DNA of 64,000 nt from Tricholoma matsutake (lineage: Eukaryota; Basidiomycota; Agaricomycetes; Agaricales; Tricholomataceae). The stretch lies in the NCBI GenBank assembly GCA_026075535.2, contig AP026542.1, positions 3,658,001 to 3,722,000 on the forward strand, in the 5' to 3' direction. Of the stretch, positions 45,179 through 56,036 are shown one piece after another (the first letter of the stretch is position 1; each line of letters starts with the position of its first letter). The position numbers and the translations under genes were made by a program. The notes beneath the pieces were generated by a model. That model searched no databases. It was given only the letters and a program-made list of their open reading frames with translations, and had not been told where the DNA came from.

Positions 45179-46507
45179 TTAGTTTCTATGGTCCAAATCT
45201 AAGGAAGCTACAAACGATGATAATCCTACCTCCCCATGCGTGGACCGGAAACGAGTGTTTAAATGACACACATCCAGTTCCTTCTCTGCGCTTTTGTCCC
45301 GTAGATAGACTCCTTTGCCACCCCAAGGCACATTTTCTCCTATATCAAGTCCGTCTCGATGCGGCCGAGGTTTCGAGATCCTCAAGGGAGATACATGTGT
45401 CTGTGGTACACCGTCAGGCAGCAATGATCGCCGCGACGTCTGTAGCAGAGAAGCCTCCTCATCTGACGGAGAAGACGAGGACTCCGTCAACAAAGTTGGT
45501 GTGGGTGGTGCAGGATGCGCAGGGAAATCTCGTGGTATCACGGGAAACCGCGATGTTGTGCTAGCAGAGACGGCTGAATCAGGCACCTCCAGCAACGGCT
45601 CCATTCGCGAAGCGAGGGCCTTCTTTCGTTCTTGTGCTATTCTGATTCGCATCGGCGGTTTCTCATCATCTAAATCTGGCTCGTCGAAGGCGGGTCTTAT
45701 AGACCCTGAACGTTCGATTGGTGAGACCGGACTGAGTGAATGGGATGATGCAATCGTGTCATATCCTTTGGCGCGCTGTTTGAGCATCAGGCCTATAGCC
45801 CGAGTATTTGCCCTCGTTATCATATTTGTGTCATTTGTGGCCACTGATTTGAAGCGATCAGGAATTGGAGGGACTGGTTCAGTTATAGGTGAAGCTTGGG
45901 AGTATAGGGATGCTGGGCTTTGGCCTGTAGCAGATGAGGTGGCGGATACGTGGTTCGGATCAGCGCAAGGGTCTGTGGGAGAAGCCCGGGCTGAGGCGTT
46001 CAGTACCTCAGTAACGGAGATAGGTTTGAATTCAGGTATGAACAGCTGGGGCAAGATGATACCGGGGGGATGGGGAGCAGTCAAGGACACAGAGTCTTCA
46101 TCAACGTATTCCTGCCCCTCCACTGCAGAGTGAGCCTTCTCGTTATTCTCGTGCGGGTAAGCAGCATAACGTTGAATACTATGGTGGAACTTTTGCTTTT
46201 CGTGTTTCTGGTCGTCGAGAAATAGCGATGAGACACGGGGTTTATCGAGTCCCACCGTGACGTAGAATATTGGCGGCCGGGAATCATTCGTGTGCTGGTA
46301 CGTATCCTGGTGGCGAGATTGCACCCCACCCCGCCGGAAATGCCTTCGTCTGAGTACCAAGAAGACGACCACACCTGCAATGACAACTACAGCGCCCACT
46401 CCTACTGCCACGCCCACTATCACGGCGGTATTGGGCCCACTGTTCTTGGGTGGCGTGAGCTGTGTAACCGATGGACCGGGGGAAGTTGAAATCGAAGTGC
46501 TCGCCAT
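45179..46507 (-). CDS. Single-pass membrane protein, Ser/Thr-rich short ectodomain, unknown function
   Basis: Single exon of 442 codons starting at 46,507. Residues 1-25 are Ser/Thr/Pro-rich (MASTSISTSPGPSVTQLTPP). Residues about 27-51 form one clear transmembrane helix (AVIVGVAVGVGAVVVIAGVVVFLVL), followed by an RRRHFRR stop-transfer motif. The remaining roughly 390 residues are a hydrophilic cytoplasmic tail rich in Ser/Pro, likely disordered. This layout occurs in many basidiomycete proteins resembling Mid2/Wsc-type sensors, but there is no WSC or other named domain, so a sensor role is only a guess. There is no signal peptide separate from the helix, so a signal-anchor or a missed upstream exon is possible. 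Confidence 0.75.
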   Translation of the reverse strand: MASTSISTSPGPSVTQLTPPKNSGPNTAVIVGVAVGVGAVVVIAGVVVFLVLRRRHFRRGGVQSRHQDTYQHTNDSRPPIFYVTVGLDKPRVSSLFLDDQKHEKQKFHHSIQRYAAYPHENNEKAHSAVEGQEYVDEDSVSLTAPHPPGIILPQLFIPEFKPISVTEVLNASARASPTDPCADPNHVSATSSATGQSPASLYSQASPITEPVPPIPDRFKSVATNDTNMITRANTRAIGLMLKQRAKGYDTIASSHSLSPVSPIERSGSIRPAFDEPDLDDEKPPMRIRIAQERKKALASRMEPLLEVPDSAVSASTTSRFPVIPRDFPAHPAPPTPTLLTESSSSPSDEEASLLQTSRRSLLPDGVPQTHVSPLRISKPRPHRDGLDIGENVPWGGKGVYLRDKSAEKELDVCHLNTRFRSTHGEVGLSSFVASLDLDHRN

Positions 46508-46967
46508 AGGCTTGCGTCGGGAAAGATGAAAGAACTTAACTTTGTGGGAGTACGACGTATAAAAGCGCAGTAGACATGGTTACAATTTGGACATTCAAGA
46601 CACCGCCTCTTCGTTACCAGGAAATGCCGAGCCGCCCTTTTAATTAATATATTAATAGCTGTGCTGGCGGGCATATTAGCGTTTCTGCAAACAAGGGAGA
46701 TGCCACAGAGTCCAACTTGCAGAAGGGAATGGCGACACCATTGTGGAATTCCGAGAGCAGGTGTAGACTATAGGACTCGAGTTCTTCACTGTTTTCCTAA
46801 ACAAAGCCACAGCCACTGCGCGTGGCTGTGCCTTTCGGGCCGCCGCTTGCTTGCTCCTATTTGAATTTTGGAGTTCCGTTCCACCAACTTCAACTTGTTC
46901 AACGTTAGCACCGTTCGTGACATTAGCGTTTCAAATCCATAAAATTTAATGTCCTAATCAGTCACAA
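46508..46967. promoter_or_regulatory. Divergent intergenic region with hairpin
   Basis: 460 bp between the divergently transcribed membrane-protein gene and CMC4, presumably containing both promoters. A perfect inverted repeat, CACAGCCAC (46,808-46,816) and GTGGCTGTG (46,822-46,830) with a 5-nt loop, lies in it. An AT-rich stretch TTAATTAATATATTAATA is at about 46,640-46,657. Confidence 0.5.
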
Positions 46968-47233
46968 ATGGCGTGTCAAGCAGAAGGTATGAGGGATTTC
47001 ACTCCGACAACAGCGGCGTGCCTAACTGTTGAATTTTGCTAGCTTGCGATTTACAAGCATGCCTCAACAAGCACACTTACACGCCAGAGAAGTGCGACAA
47101 TCACTTACGGAAGTTGTACGAATGCTGCCTGCAAATGTATGAGCGTAGTAATGGTGCAGAGGGGTCGACTGCTTGCCCTCTACCGAACGTCGTGGCCAGA
47201 TGGATGAAAGACCACTCAGTGCCAGAGAAATAA
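46968..47233 (+). CDS. CMC4: Twin Cx9C mitochondrial protein CMC4
   Basis: A small intermembrane-space protein imported by the Mia40 oxidative-folding route. Exon 1 (46,968-46,986) encodes MACQAE, followed by a short GT-AG intron to about 47,040. Exon 2 runs AC-DLQACLNKHTYTPEKCDNHLRKLYECCLQMYERS and stops at 47,233. Cysteines spaced as CQAEACDLQAC and C-x9-CC match the CMC4 pattern, and length (about 70 residues) is right. Human CMC4 (MTCP1-NB) and yeast Cmc4 are the named relatives. Confidence 0.88.
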
Positions 47234-47489
47234 GCAACGCTAGACAAAGATAGAGACTAGCTACTGCCACATGACATGGTGAGAAGTTATAAATTCTTCT
47301 CTGTTTCAGACAATGTTCATAGGATGCGATAGGCTACTTCAGTAAGAATGTTTTGACTCTTTTTCTCTTATTCAAGCATTTCGATGTAACTAGAGTTAAC
47401 TGGATTTCAAAGTACGTTCATTGTATATCAATATTGGATGTGGGGTATAAAATGGCAAACTGAAACGGGATACAATGACATGTACTTTA

Positions 47490-47704
47490 TCAAACACTCG
47501 CCCTCCGGCGTCTAGGAAGGTTATCCATGCGAGGCTCTAAACTGCCCTTCGCTAGGAATAACGATTCCTGATCATAAGCTATGTGTGAGGAGTGATTTTT
47601 GCAGCAATCGCGAAGAGTGCGACACTGCTTCGGGATGATGAATGAAGGATACGGTGTCGATGAATCCGAGTTGGTTGTTGTGGGAGTTGTGTGTTGTGAC
47701 ATAT
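47490..47704 (-). CDS. Small hypothetical ORF
   Basis: Reading from MSQHTTPTTTNSD at 47,704 gives about 70 residues with a Thr/Ser-rich start, two nearby cysteines pairs (CRTLRDCC) and a basic end (RRRRASV). The frame continues upstream to 47,816, but that start would lie over the CRE-like elements. A TATA-like TATAAAG (minus strand, about 47,755) and two palindromic TGACGTCA sites lie just upstream, which is the main reason to take it seriously. Its function is unknown; it may not be a gene. Confidence 0.35.
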
Positions 47705-47789
47705 TGATGTAGTAGTGGTGATTGTGTTGGTAAGCATACAAAACTCTCAGTCCCTTTATACGACCTGAGCCTATTTCAAACTCCGGTGA

Positions 47790-47902
47790 TGACGTCACTT
47801 TAACTGACGACGTCATAGGTCTAGCTCAGTCTAGCCACGTCCAGGCAACATCATAGGAGGTCACCGACGTCTATTTATAGCAGGAGGTATGTAATGACGT
47901 CA
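47790..47902. promoter_or_regulatory. CRE/ATF-like site cluster
   Basis: Two perfect TGACGTCA palindromes (47,790-47,797 and 47,895-47,902) and one CGACGTCA variant (47,808-47,815) lie within 113 bp. This octamer is the binding site of CREB/ATF bZIP proteins, such as Atf1 in fungi. They lie upstream of the small minus-strand ORF at 47,704. Confidence 0.6.
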
Positions 47903-48326
47903 CACGAATCAGGCAAATGTTGGGATATGTTATAAATTTCAGTGCGTCTCGACAGTTGACGAGTCTTAACAATGCAAAGCCCGAAAGGGTGTGCACAGCT
48001 ACCCAAACAGATAATTTACTATCGTTCTCAAGAAGAATATGATAACACTCGCCGAAAATAACAAAGGGTATATGCCTTACTCTTACGGGCGCACATTGGC
48101 CAAACATTGCAAGCAGCAAGTCAGCGAAGTTCAATTCTGACAAATTTTCTTCGACTACTTGTCCAGTACAACCTGCTCTCTTCAAAGCTCGAAAGAATGA
48201 ATACCAATCTTGCATTCCTTGAACTTTTGAAGGCTTCTTTTAATGACCAATTTACTTTCTGCCTTTTCTGACTACAGCCCTGCGCGCGATGAGTAAATCG
48301 TCAGACCAACATTAACTGATACAGTC

Positions 48327-48653
48327 TTACTTGACTAGTTCAGGATTAAACCCGCCAGTACTAAGGTAAGAAACGATTCAGGACCATGGATACGTTCTCA
48401 TATTGCAAGGACAACTTACGATTTTCGGCCTGCTTCGGCCAGACCTTTCTGGAGGGGTGAAGGAGGAGCATTCTGCTGCGGTTTTCCCATCATATTTAAG
48501 CCACTGTTGACGACTTTAGCAGCTACAGCGGGAGCTGCGACCTTGGTTATAGCGTCCAGAGGGCCCCGAACTTGGAGCCCGTCAATCTCACGGCTGCCAA
48601 CGAAATCTGTTAATTGGGGAGTGACAAATGGAAAATGCCAAGTTACGTTTCAT
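48327..48653 (-). CDS. Small hypothetical two- or three-exon ORF
   Basis: Minus-strand coding-like stretch HFVGSREIDGLQVRGPLDAI followed by TKVAAPAVAAKVVNSGLNMMG and SPLQKGLAEAGRKS. The last residues reach either a stop at 48,416 or a good GTAAGT donor, after which STGGFNPELVK ends at 48,327. Upstream, an intron (GTAACT…TTAACAG) joins in frame to an ATG at 48,653 (MK-). The alternative longer N-terminus from 48,735 (MVHIITPIVIAAMTLN, signal-like) does not splice in frame. I do not recognise the protein. Confidence 0.35.
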
Positions 48654-48983
48654 GCCCAGGGATTGCTGCTGCCATCGTGGATGTGATATTCAGAGTCATA
48701 GCAGCGATAACAATGGGAGTTATGATATGAACCATGACGACGGATGGAAGCGGCAATGAAAGAGAGTAGTTAGTACTTGCTACTGGCAAGTTGAATATTC
48801 GAAGATTGTTTGGTGAGACCAGCTGAGGTGATTCAACAATAATCCATCCGTTATAAGCAAAGCAACTCACTGTCTCATGGCACTTGCTGCGCGTATTTCT
48901 GAATGTCGCAAGTAATTTTGGATGACAGGTGGAGCAACTCTGCAGATGTCTTGAAACTCGAAAGAGTCTGGAAACCATCATCT

Positions 48984-49241
48984 AACCTGTGTGAGGAGGA
49001 CGCCCATATGCTGCAAGTTGTGATGGCATCAGAGTCCTGTCAAAGTGCGTCGATGATGTTTGGATCCAAAGACCAACAGTAATATCAAACATCTTCGTCT
49101 TATATCCCAAGGAACCTGTGTGAGGAGGACGCCCATATGCTGCAAGTTGTGATGGCATCAGAGTCCTGTCAAAGTGCGTCGATGATGTTTGGATCCAAAG
49201 ACCAACGGTAATATCAAACATCTTCGTCTTATATCCCCCAA
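48984..49241. repeat. 129-bp tandem duplication
   Basis: Two adjacent copies (48,984-49,112 and 49,113-49,241) are almost identical over 129 bp; I see one clear substitution (accaaCAg/accaaCGg) and a small indel at the end. 129 is a multiple of three, so the minus-strand frame stays open through both copies (MFDITVGLWIQTSSTHF repeated). It lies downstream of the phosphoesterase gene. Confidence 0.9.
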
Positions 49242-49625
49242 GGAGGTATTCAGGTACGCGGTGACGATAGTTCTCCACGCCCAGTCGTCCCTTGCTTTGG
49301 TTACTAGTTACGCAAGGTCGGACTCGAAATCGACTATGATATTCGACTGCGTGTTGCGCTGCGCTGGTAGCACAAAGTTACTGGTCCCGCTTGTGTTTGA
49401 TAATACATAGCCAGGTTACGTTAGATGTAGACTGATAAGCAGGCAACAGAGCGTATCTGCAACTCCAAAAATGCTCGGAGCTCTGTCAGCCACTGCTATC
49501 ATAGAAAACTTCCTTGATGAAAAAAGAGGTGCAGATAGTACGCACTTACGACCCTGCTGAGATTAAACCACAATTTCATTTTCCCCAAGGGCAAGACCAA
49601 AAAATGACGAAGATAGCCTATAAGA

Positions 49626-52496
49626 CTAGTTCCATGCCGCTTGTGCATAAAATCCCAGAACGGCATTCGCTAGGATGGGGCTATAACTTTGGACGTCCAC
49701 GGTGGTATAATTTTTTGCCGATTGTACCGCGTTAAGAATAGACAACAGCTGGGTTTCGATGAAGTCAACAAAGACCAGATCGATGGGGGTGTTGTCCGTG
49801 ACGTTGGGCGGTTTGGAGCCGATGAAGTTTGGGGTTGAGTAGAATGGAAGAGGTGCATGTAAAGTGTCATCACCAATGCCAGGACAGGCCTGGATCGTTT
49901 CATATGAGTAATTATCAACTGAGTGGGACAAAACTCACGTCCTGGGTGACATATCCCAAGGTCAGGTTCTGTGCAGCTCTTCTCCCTACTCTACCACGCC
50001 TGTCCATCTCCTCCAGCCATTCCATATACCTTTTATCTACATACCCTCGCCCGTAAAGGATCGCTTCCCTCCCTTCCAGCTCAGAAAAACTTCGTCTGCT
50101 CGTCACACCTACACCATTCAAAGCAGGCAGAACCAGCTTGGCGACTGAAAGAGTCACGTTCGGAATGAACAGGAATGCATCAGTGAACGGGGATGCAGTA
50201 AGTTGGTCATTCTTCGTGAAAGATCCAGCATACACGTCGAAACGCTGCGATCCGGAGTTAGTAATCATCAGGTTGGGAATCGACGCGCGGGTATTATTGA
50301 TAGCGAGGACCGTGGGTGTAGCCTAACATGAAGGGGCATCAATATATGCACCCACGTGTCGAATAACAACTCTCACATTTTCAATGAAGAGGCTCAGAAG
50401 AGAATTCGCGGAAGGATATGGTGCTCTACGCTATCCTGTTAAGATATGTGGGAAGTTGATACGCGATAAAGTCACCGGTCGAGGTAGAAATCATGAGGCG
50501 CTGTTCCAAATGTGAAGGCCAGATTGAAACTTTTGGCCAAGTTCAGGAGCCCTTGCGTGATGGATTTTCCTTGGTGCGTATCGAAGGTCTGGCCAGTCAC
50601 TCCAGTGTGATACTGTGCACCTTGTAGCAGGTATACCTCCAGAACAAGGTAATGACATACCTCGTAAGTCACACGATTGGGATCTAAATATCTCCTAGTG
50701 AAAGTGATATTTTCCTTGCTTTCCCGTTGATCGAGCTTGGCCGCTGTTGCAACCCATAGTCAAAAGTCGTATCCAGAACAATTAACTTCTCGACGTACTC
50801 AACCAACCTAGTGGGTGGCACTGGTAGATACCACATTACTATGAACGACACTCGAAAAACTTACCGACTGTCTCCATATATCTTCCACTCTCCAGCGACA
50901 TTGATCGGCCATCGAGTTGCACTAGCTAGAAGATCAGTGACATTCAGAACAAAAGGTAGCACATACGAACAGCAGTCACGGATATGTGTGTGACCTGTGC
51001 GAAAGAAAAGCATTAAATCGATGACGGCGTGCAGAAGTTGTTGAACGAACCGCCAAGGATCAAAATCGGAGTGAAAGGGTGCACAGCACGAATAGCGTTG
51101 AACACAAAAGGCCCTATGGAAACTCATCTGAATAAAGGCACGCAAGTGAGTCAAATTTGAACAAACCAACATTTATCTTTCGCAACGGGCATGTGTCTTC
51201 GGATTTCGTAGGTGAGTTATCCGATATAGGTCAATCTATGCCAATAAACACTAACCCAACAAGGAGGAAGAGATCAGGTTCCTCTTTTATTGTTTCAGCG
51301 AACTGAAATGGAGGTGTTGTTATAAGATTAGGGCTTTATGACGACGAATGAGACGCACCCATGCCTCTTTGATCATATCTTCAACCTTCTGAACGGTTGT
51401 GTTCCGGGCATTGCCAGTAAAATCAAAAAGAACGCCGAAGGCAGTGATCTGTCGACCTCTTTAGGGTGAAACGAAGCAAAACCCGTTAGCTTGCAATGCA
51501 GACGATTCAAGTAACGGTCCGGACTTCCGTGTCTTGAATTTAGCAAAACGGCCTGAAAATTTCCATGTTAGGATTAGTATAGAGAGGAGAGGAGTTATAC
51601 GCACTCCCAACCGGCACACTCATCGGTTTCCCGTCCTTGTCAACAACAGTAATGTTCACGTTTGATGACAGATAACGTCCTTCGAATTTCGGTGCGAAAT
51701 TCTGGTACCTGTATAATAAGGAGATTAACTTGTCTGAGAAGCATATTGATAAAGTTAACACAGACATATCCAGGGCGTTCTCGTATATATACAGTTCGTG
51801 ACTACCTCGATTTATGAGAGAACGCTTCCAGAGACAATGATCTGTGCAACATACTTGCCGATTGCAAGAACATCATACGGAAGTTGGTTGAAGAATTGGT
51901 TCGACTATGTTTAAATTAGACATTTAATTATGTCAACATGTGTTCATAAACGTACGTCGTGAGCGTCCACACCACCTGGAGGGTATCCGTCTGACAGTCC
52001 GGTACCTAAGCGGAGGCCGGGGGTTGATGATGGTGTGGGCAAAAGAGTCGATATTACCTACCATCGTGAAGATCCCCAGAGTCAACCAATAAGAGATCCA
52101 CATCGCGTTTCTAGTATTCAGATCAATTTTCACACAACAGCCCACGACATATCTTAACCTCAGCTATGTTTTTCATATGAGAAACGAAAGATGCAAAGTC
52201 GCCAAAGTTACCACTAGATCATCATAAGCAACTTCTCTAGTTCGCAAAGAGCTGACAATCACACACCTGTAATTCGGCTCCGGGGAGGAAGACTTCTGGT
52301 GCCCAAGTAGCCATCCATGCGAATCTGTTGTGTGAATTATATTGATGTCCCCCCACTCAAGAGCTCGCGTCGGTGAAGCTATTGGTGCAGGTGGTGACTG
52401 CCCTCTGAGACTATAAACGTGTTCCCCATGTCCATCAGGACAGCTGCACACTATCGCCAGTGCCGAAAGGATCTGAAAGGCAAGGGGAAGCTTCAT
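49626..52496 (-). CDS. Secreted 5'-nucleotidase-like metallophosphoesterase (YHR202W type)
   Basis: Start at 52,496 gives a signal peptide, MKLPLAFQILSALAIVCSC. The metallophosphoesterase motifs follow over many short exons: INIIHTTDSHGWLLGH, then GDFASFVSHMK, LLLVDSGDLHDG, a GNHELY-type motif, FDFTGNARNTTVQKVEDMI, and GGHTHIRDC followed by DGRSMSLESGRYMETV. The C-terminal part has LTASPFTDAFLFIP and ends GFYAQAAWN at 49,626. The D-x-H, GD, GNHE and GHTH residues of the dinuclear metal centre are all visible. Some motif joins need inferred introns, for example GGH|TH. The closest named relative is the vacuolar/secreted yeast YHR202W family; the substrate is unproven. There are at least ten introns. 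Exact exon borders are not all fixed. Confidence 0.88.
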
Positions 52497-53378
52497 GGCA
52501 GAAGATGACAAGTCCCAACCTTAGGGCTGACGCCCGAAGCTTATATTGAAATCTATTTGGCCTCAATATTGCAGTCTTGGGAAGGGGAGAGACTAAACGC
52601 CGTGAGATAAGAACACCAGCATCCACATGGTCCCGAGGCGTCGCCCTGATGCTTGCCTTCGACGCGATCTCCACACCGACCTTGGATTGCCTAGTTGGAA
52701 CCGTTGGGTCGAGCTGCAGCCTCAGGTTGGCCATATGAAGTATGCTTGGTAATGCTTAGATCGTATTGGGACAAACCCCAAAATGTAGTGAAGAGCATGG
52801 AGAGCCGTCCGTTGCAGCAGCACGAGAGCATTGTCACCCAACTTTGTACTACCAAGTGGACCACTGGTATCGTATCGACATAATAAACGTGGCCATCATG
52901 ATCAGTGTCATGTAGTCTCTGAATGGTCGATGAATGTGTAAAGGTTGCAATTGTACGATGGTAAGCGTTAACAGAAACACTTGTGCTTCAACAATGTGAA
53001 CCACTTCCTGGCAATACTTACGCGTCCTTATGCAGCCACTCTCAATATACCAAAATATTGCGTGGGTCGTAGTACTTGCGTAAGTATTGTGCTGGTTCGC
53101 AACTGCCAGCGACGCAACCGAGAATTCTCGGGGTTGTGTAAATGATAAAACAAACGATTTACAATATGTAGTTCCACCATGTCGTTTCCTCATGAGGAAA
53201 GTTTCACCAAAACATGTAGAAGGCGAGTAAACATGACACATTGTGCAACAACCGGGAGTCTTCAAACCTGGAATGAAGGATTGTTTTCATCAAGCCGAGA
53301 TCATCCGTTAAAACAGTATGAATCGAAGGTAACAATATTAGCGGTGTTAAAAAGCAAAAAAAACGGACTATAAAAGCA
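52497..53378. other. No supported gene
   Basis: Intergenic sequence holding the 5' flank of the phosphoesterase gene. A minus-strand frame of 138 codons (52,849-53,265) has no recognisable motif, signal or codon pattern. I do not call it a gene. Confidence 0.45.
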
Positions 53379-53823
53379 CTATAAATCCTCGAGCTTGTAC
53401 ACATCATAGGCGACTTCTTCGTAAGGATGTACCTGAAAACATTAGAGAACTTAGAGAAAGCCAAAGGACGGATATTACCACTTCAAGTTCCTGGATAACT
53501 TTTTTAATATCTTCACGCTGCCCTTCATCGTTTACAACAATTTCCACCCTATCCTCCTCAGTGAACTCCAACACCCCAGGCATACCTATGGTCGGTCTAG
53601 CCTCAGGTGCTGGCTTGAACTGTCCTGTTAAGTTAATAAATATATATACATGGTGCGCGTAAGTCCGCAGAATGGATCCAAGCTAACCAACTCCACGGGA
53701 GATGAAAGCGCAATGTTCATATTGTCCGATTTTACCGAGCTCCTTGGGAAAATTTTCGAAGAGATGTGCAAGGATACCGCGTGTATTTGCTTGTGGGGAA
53801 AAGAAAACGAGTTTGAAACGCAT
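53379..53823 (-). CDS. Small NIF3/YqfO-type domain protein, possible frameshift
   Basis: Minus-strand gene of about 110 residues. It starts MRFKLVFFPHKQIHAV (53,823), then LAHLFENFPKELGKIGQYEH, CAFISRGVG, an intron, GQFKPAPEARPTIGMPG, VEIVVNDEGQREDIKKVIQE, a second intron, and HPYEEVAYDVYKLEDL ending at 53,379. HPYEEVAYDVY is the hallmark of the NIF3 insert/CutA-like family found as a stand-alone protein in bacteria and fungi; its function is not established. The GT-AG introns join in frame. Between QIHAV and LAHLF the frame must shift by one base. This is either a sequence error, a real mutation, or a different first exon. Confidence 0.75.
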
Positions 53824-53965
53824 TATCGACATTCCAGAATAGAAATGGCCTCAGAGTTCAAGTTCAAGTTTCACAGCCACACCTACGATACGAGACCGTG
53901 ACTACCATTGTAAGTCAAAGTACATATCTCTCAATATTCCTGACGAACCTACATAGTTTCGTCAG

Positions 53966-54649
53966 ATGAACCTCTCGCTGTACAGCATAAATGGATTCAT
54001 AATTCTAGACACTGAAGGCCACCGCGTTCTCGCAAAGTACTATCGGTCTAAAAGCCATCCTCAGGGCGAGTCAAAGGATCTTCTTACGTTGAAGGAACAG
54101 AAAGCATTTGAGAAGGGGCTGTGGCAGAAAACGAAAAAGCCAGGAGGTGTGTATTCCCTGATTTATTGATGTCGCTTACCGTGCCAACGTTGCGTGCTGC
54201 TTATTCTGCAGGAGATATCATCCTCTATGATTCACACCTCGCTGTGTACAAACATTCTCTAGATCTCATTCTCTATTTTATCGCTGGGCCGACGGAGAAC
54301 GAGCTAATGCTCTCGACTGCGCTCGGTTCACTCACAGACGCGCTTTCCATGCTCCTGCGGAATTCACTAGAGAAGCGGGGGGTCTTGGAGAATCTTGATT
54401 TGGTGCTATTGTGTTTGGATGAGACGATCGATGATGGGTGAGGCTTTTGCTATTATATCGAGTGACTAGCTGACTTCTTCCCTTTTACTCTTCCTTAGGA
54501 TCATTGTAGACACAGACGCCGCAGCTATCGCCTCCCGCGTCAGCAGGGCACGGCCCGACACGACAGAGATCGTCATCAACGAGCAGACAATAATGAATGC
54601 ATATCAGACCGTGAAGGAAAAGATGCAGCAAAGGATGGGGCAGCTTTAG
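53966..54649 (+). CDS. RET3: Coatomer subunit zeta
   Basis: Zeta-COP, part of the COPI coat for Golgi-to-ER and intra-Golgi transport, with a longin-like fold related to AP small chains. Exon 1 (53,966-54,146) begins [20 protein letters not shown]. Exon 2 (54,212-54,437) begins [18 protein letters not shown] and contains [16 protein letters not shown]. Exon 3 (54,499-54,649) begins [14 protein letters not shown] and ends MQQRMGQL. Both introns are GT-AG, about 61-65 nt, and keep the frame. Total length, about 185 residues, is normal. Its start lies about 140 bp from the divergent NIF3-type gene, so the two probably share a promoter region. Confidence 0.95.
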
Positions 54650-55754
54650 TCGGTCCTTGGTCTGTTATCTCCCCTTGCATTATTTCACGGTTCCCTTTGT
54701 CGTGCATACATCCAGCCCGAACTACTGGTCCTGGTTCTGCCAATTATCGGAAAGTGTGCCCTGCGACAACTTGTTTGACAGACATCGGCATCCGTGGCGC
54801 AATCGGTCTTGCGTTTCCTCGCCGATCACAATGGAAACGCGGGAGTAGTGGAATACTAGTCAACGGATCTTTTCCCATCCAATGCTTGGCCCACAACCGG
54901 GCCAGCAGACATGGGCGTGAAGAATGCATGCTAAATCCACCTGAGAAGTTGGCTAAAGAAAAAAGAGATTCCTGATTGATGACAATAAGTGACTCATCCC
55001 TGAACTCAGTTCTGAGGCCTGATCCCAAATCTGCAATTCAACTATGTAACTTGCGTTTCTCTCTTGGATCTTGGATGATCTGGTACGAACCCTGCTTCGA
55101 GAGATCTGGAATCAAGAAGCAATCCTTGATCATGACGTCCCGAAGCTGTCAAGCGGTTGAATATGAAATGTTTGGTCTGGAAATTTATTTGGGAAGAGGG
55201 TGGGCGTGGGCTCCACGCCGGGAGCGCTCGTTTTCGTAGGCCATATGGAACGATGCCTTACTATCTGCATCGAGCTGGGCTCAGTCTTATCTCACTCCGA
55301 TCATTGATGGCTTTTGCGGCTTGATGCCAGAGTTTCAACGGATCCCCATAGGCAGTCTCAGTAAGTTTTACTTGTACAGGATTGCATCTGGAGCTTCGAA
55401 ACACTCCGGAAAGCGAGGGATCGAATAAGCGTTGTAAGGTGATTATTAATCAACGTTCAACGTCAATTAGGTCAAGATATTTTTAGGCATGTGGACTACA
55501 ATACATACACGATTACAGAATACATACATTGCATATTACAGCCTGAACATCTGAACCAGGGCCCGTTAACTGATTGAATAGCTATATCCAGGAAACCTCT
55601 TTGCCTCCAGCGGCTCCACCACTAGTAACTGTGTTCACAAGCGATCTAATGAACCTCCTACGGCTCAGACAAAGCTGATGCTGAAAACCTGAACCATATA
55701 CTAGGCTATAGCAGCCAGTATCGAATCATGGAACTATACAAGAAGCGTGATCAG
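54650..55754. other. No recognisable gene
   Basis: About 1.1 kb between RET3 and the next minus-strand ORF. Only short frames without motifs are present. A 94-codon minus-strand frame at 54,744-55,028 has no features. Confidence 0.5.
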
Positions 55755-56036
55755 TCACCCATAACATAATATAAACAAAAGGGGTTGAGAAATATGCAGC
55801 GGACCGAATATCAGCCCATGCTCGATCGATCGCAACAGTGGCAAGAAAAAGACTAGCACGAACCTATATTGTGCCGCGGAGGTCCTCAAACTCGTGTAAT
55901 GATAGGCGGCAAGTGAAGACACCAGTATCCCAACCGCTACAACCGCAGTATACGTTGTCTTGGTCGGGCTGTTCTTCGACCAGACTTGTGAGTCGGTAAG
56001 CTGAGGGTGTTCGTATATGGAGAAGGCGGCCCGCAT
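55755..56036 (-). CDS. Short membrane-protein ORF, unknown function
   Basis: 93 codons from MRAAFSIYEHPQLTDSQVW (56,036). Residues about 31-47 (TAVVAVGILVSSLAAYHYT) form one membrane helix, and residues 60-90 (VLVFFLPLL and ISQPLLFILCYG) may form a second. A GTTCGT stretch after AAQY could be an intron donor, in which case the second hydrophobic part is not translated. The small size and clear helix resemble single-pass organellar membrane proteins, but I do not recognise it. Confidence 0.5.
   Translation of the reverse strand: MRAAFSIYEHPQLTDSQVWSKNSPTKTTYTAVVAVGILVSSLAAYHYTSLRTSAAQYRFVLVFFLPLLRSIEHGLIFGPLHISQPLLFILCYG

Noticed and set aside
45315..46133. 272-codon plus-strand ORF
   Set aside because: Antisense to the membrane-protein gene, which has a clear transmembrane helix and better composition.
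47871..48215. 114-codon minus-strand ORF (MQDWYSFFRALKRAGC)
   Set aside because: Looks mildly protein-like but lacks a family motif, splice context or supporting neighbour; could be an exon, not called.
53650..53901. 83-codon plus-strand ORF
   Set aside because: Antisense to the NIF3-type gene, whose motif and introns are convincing.
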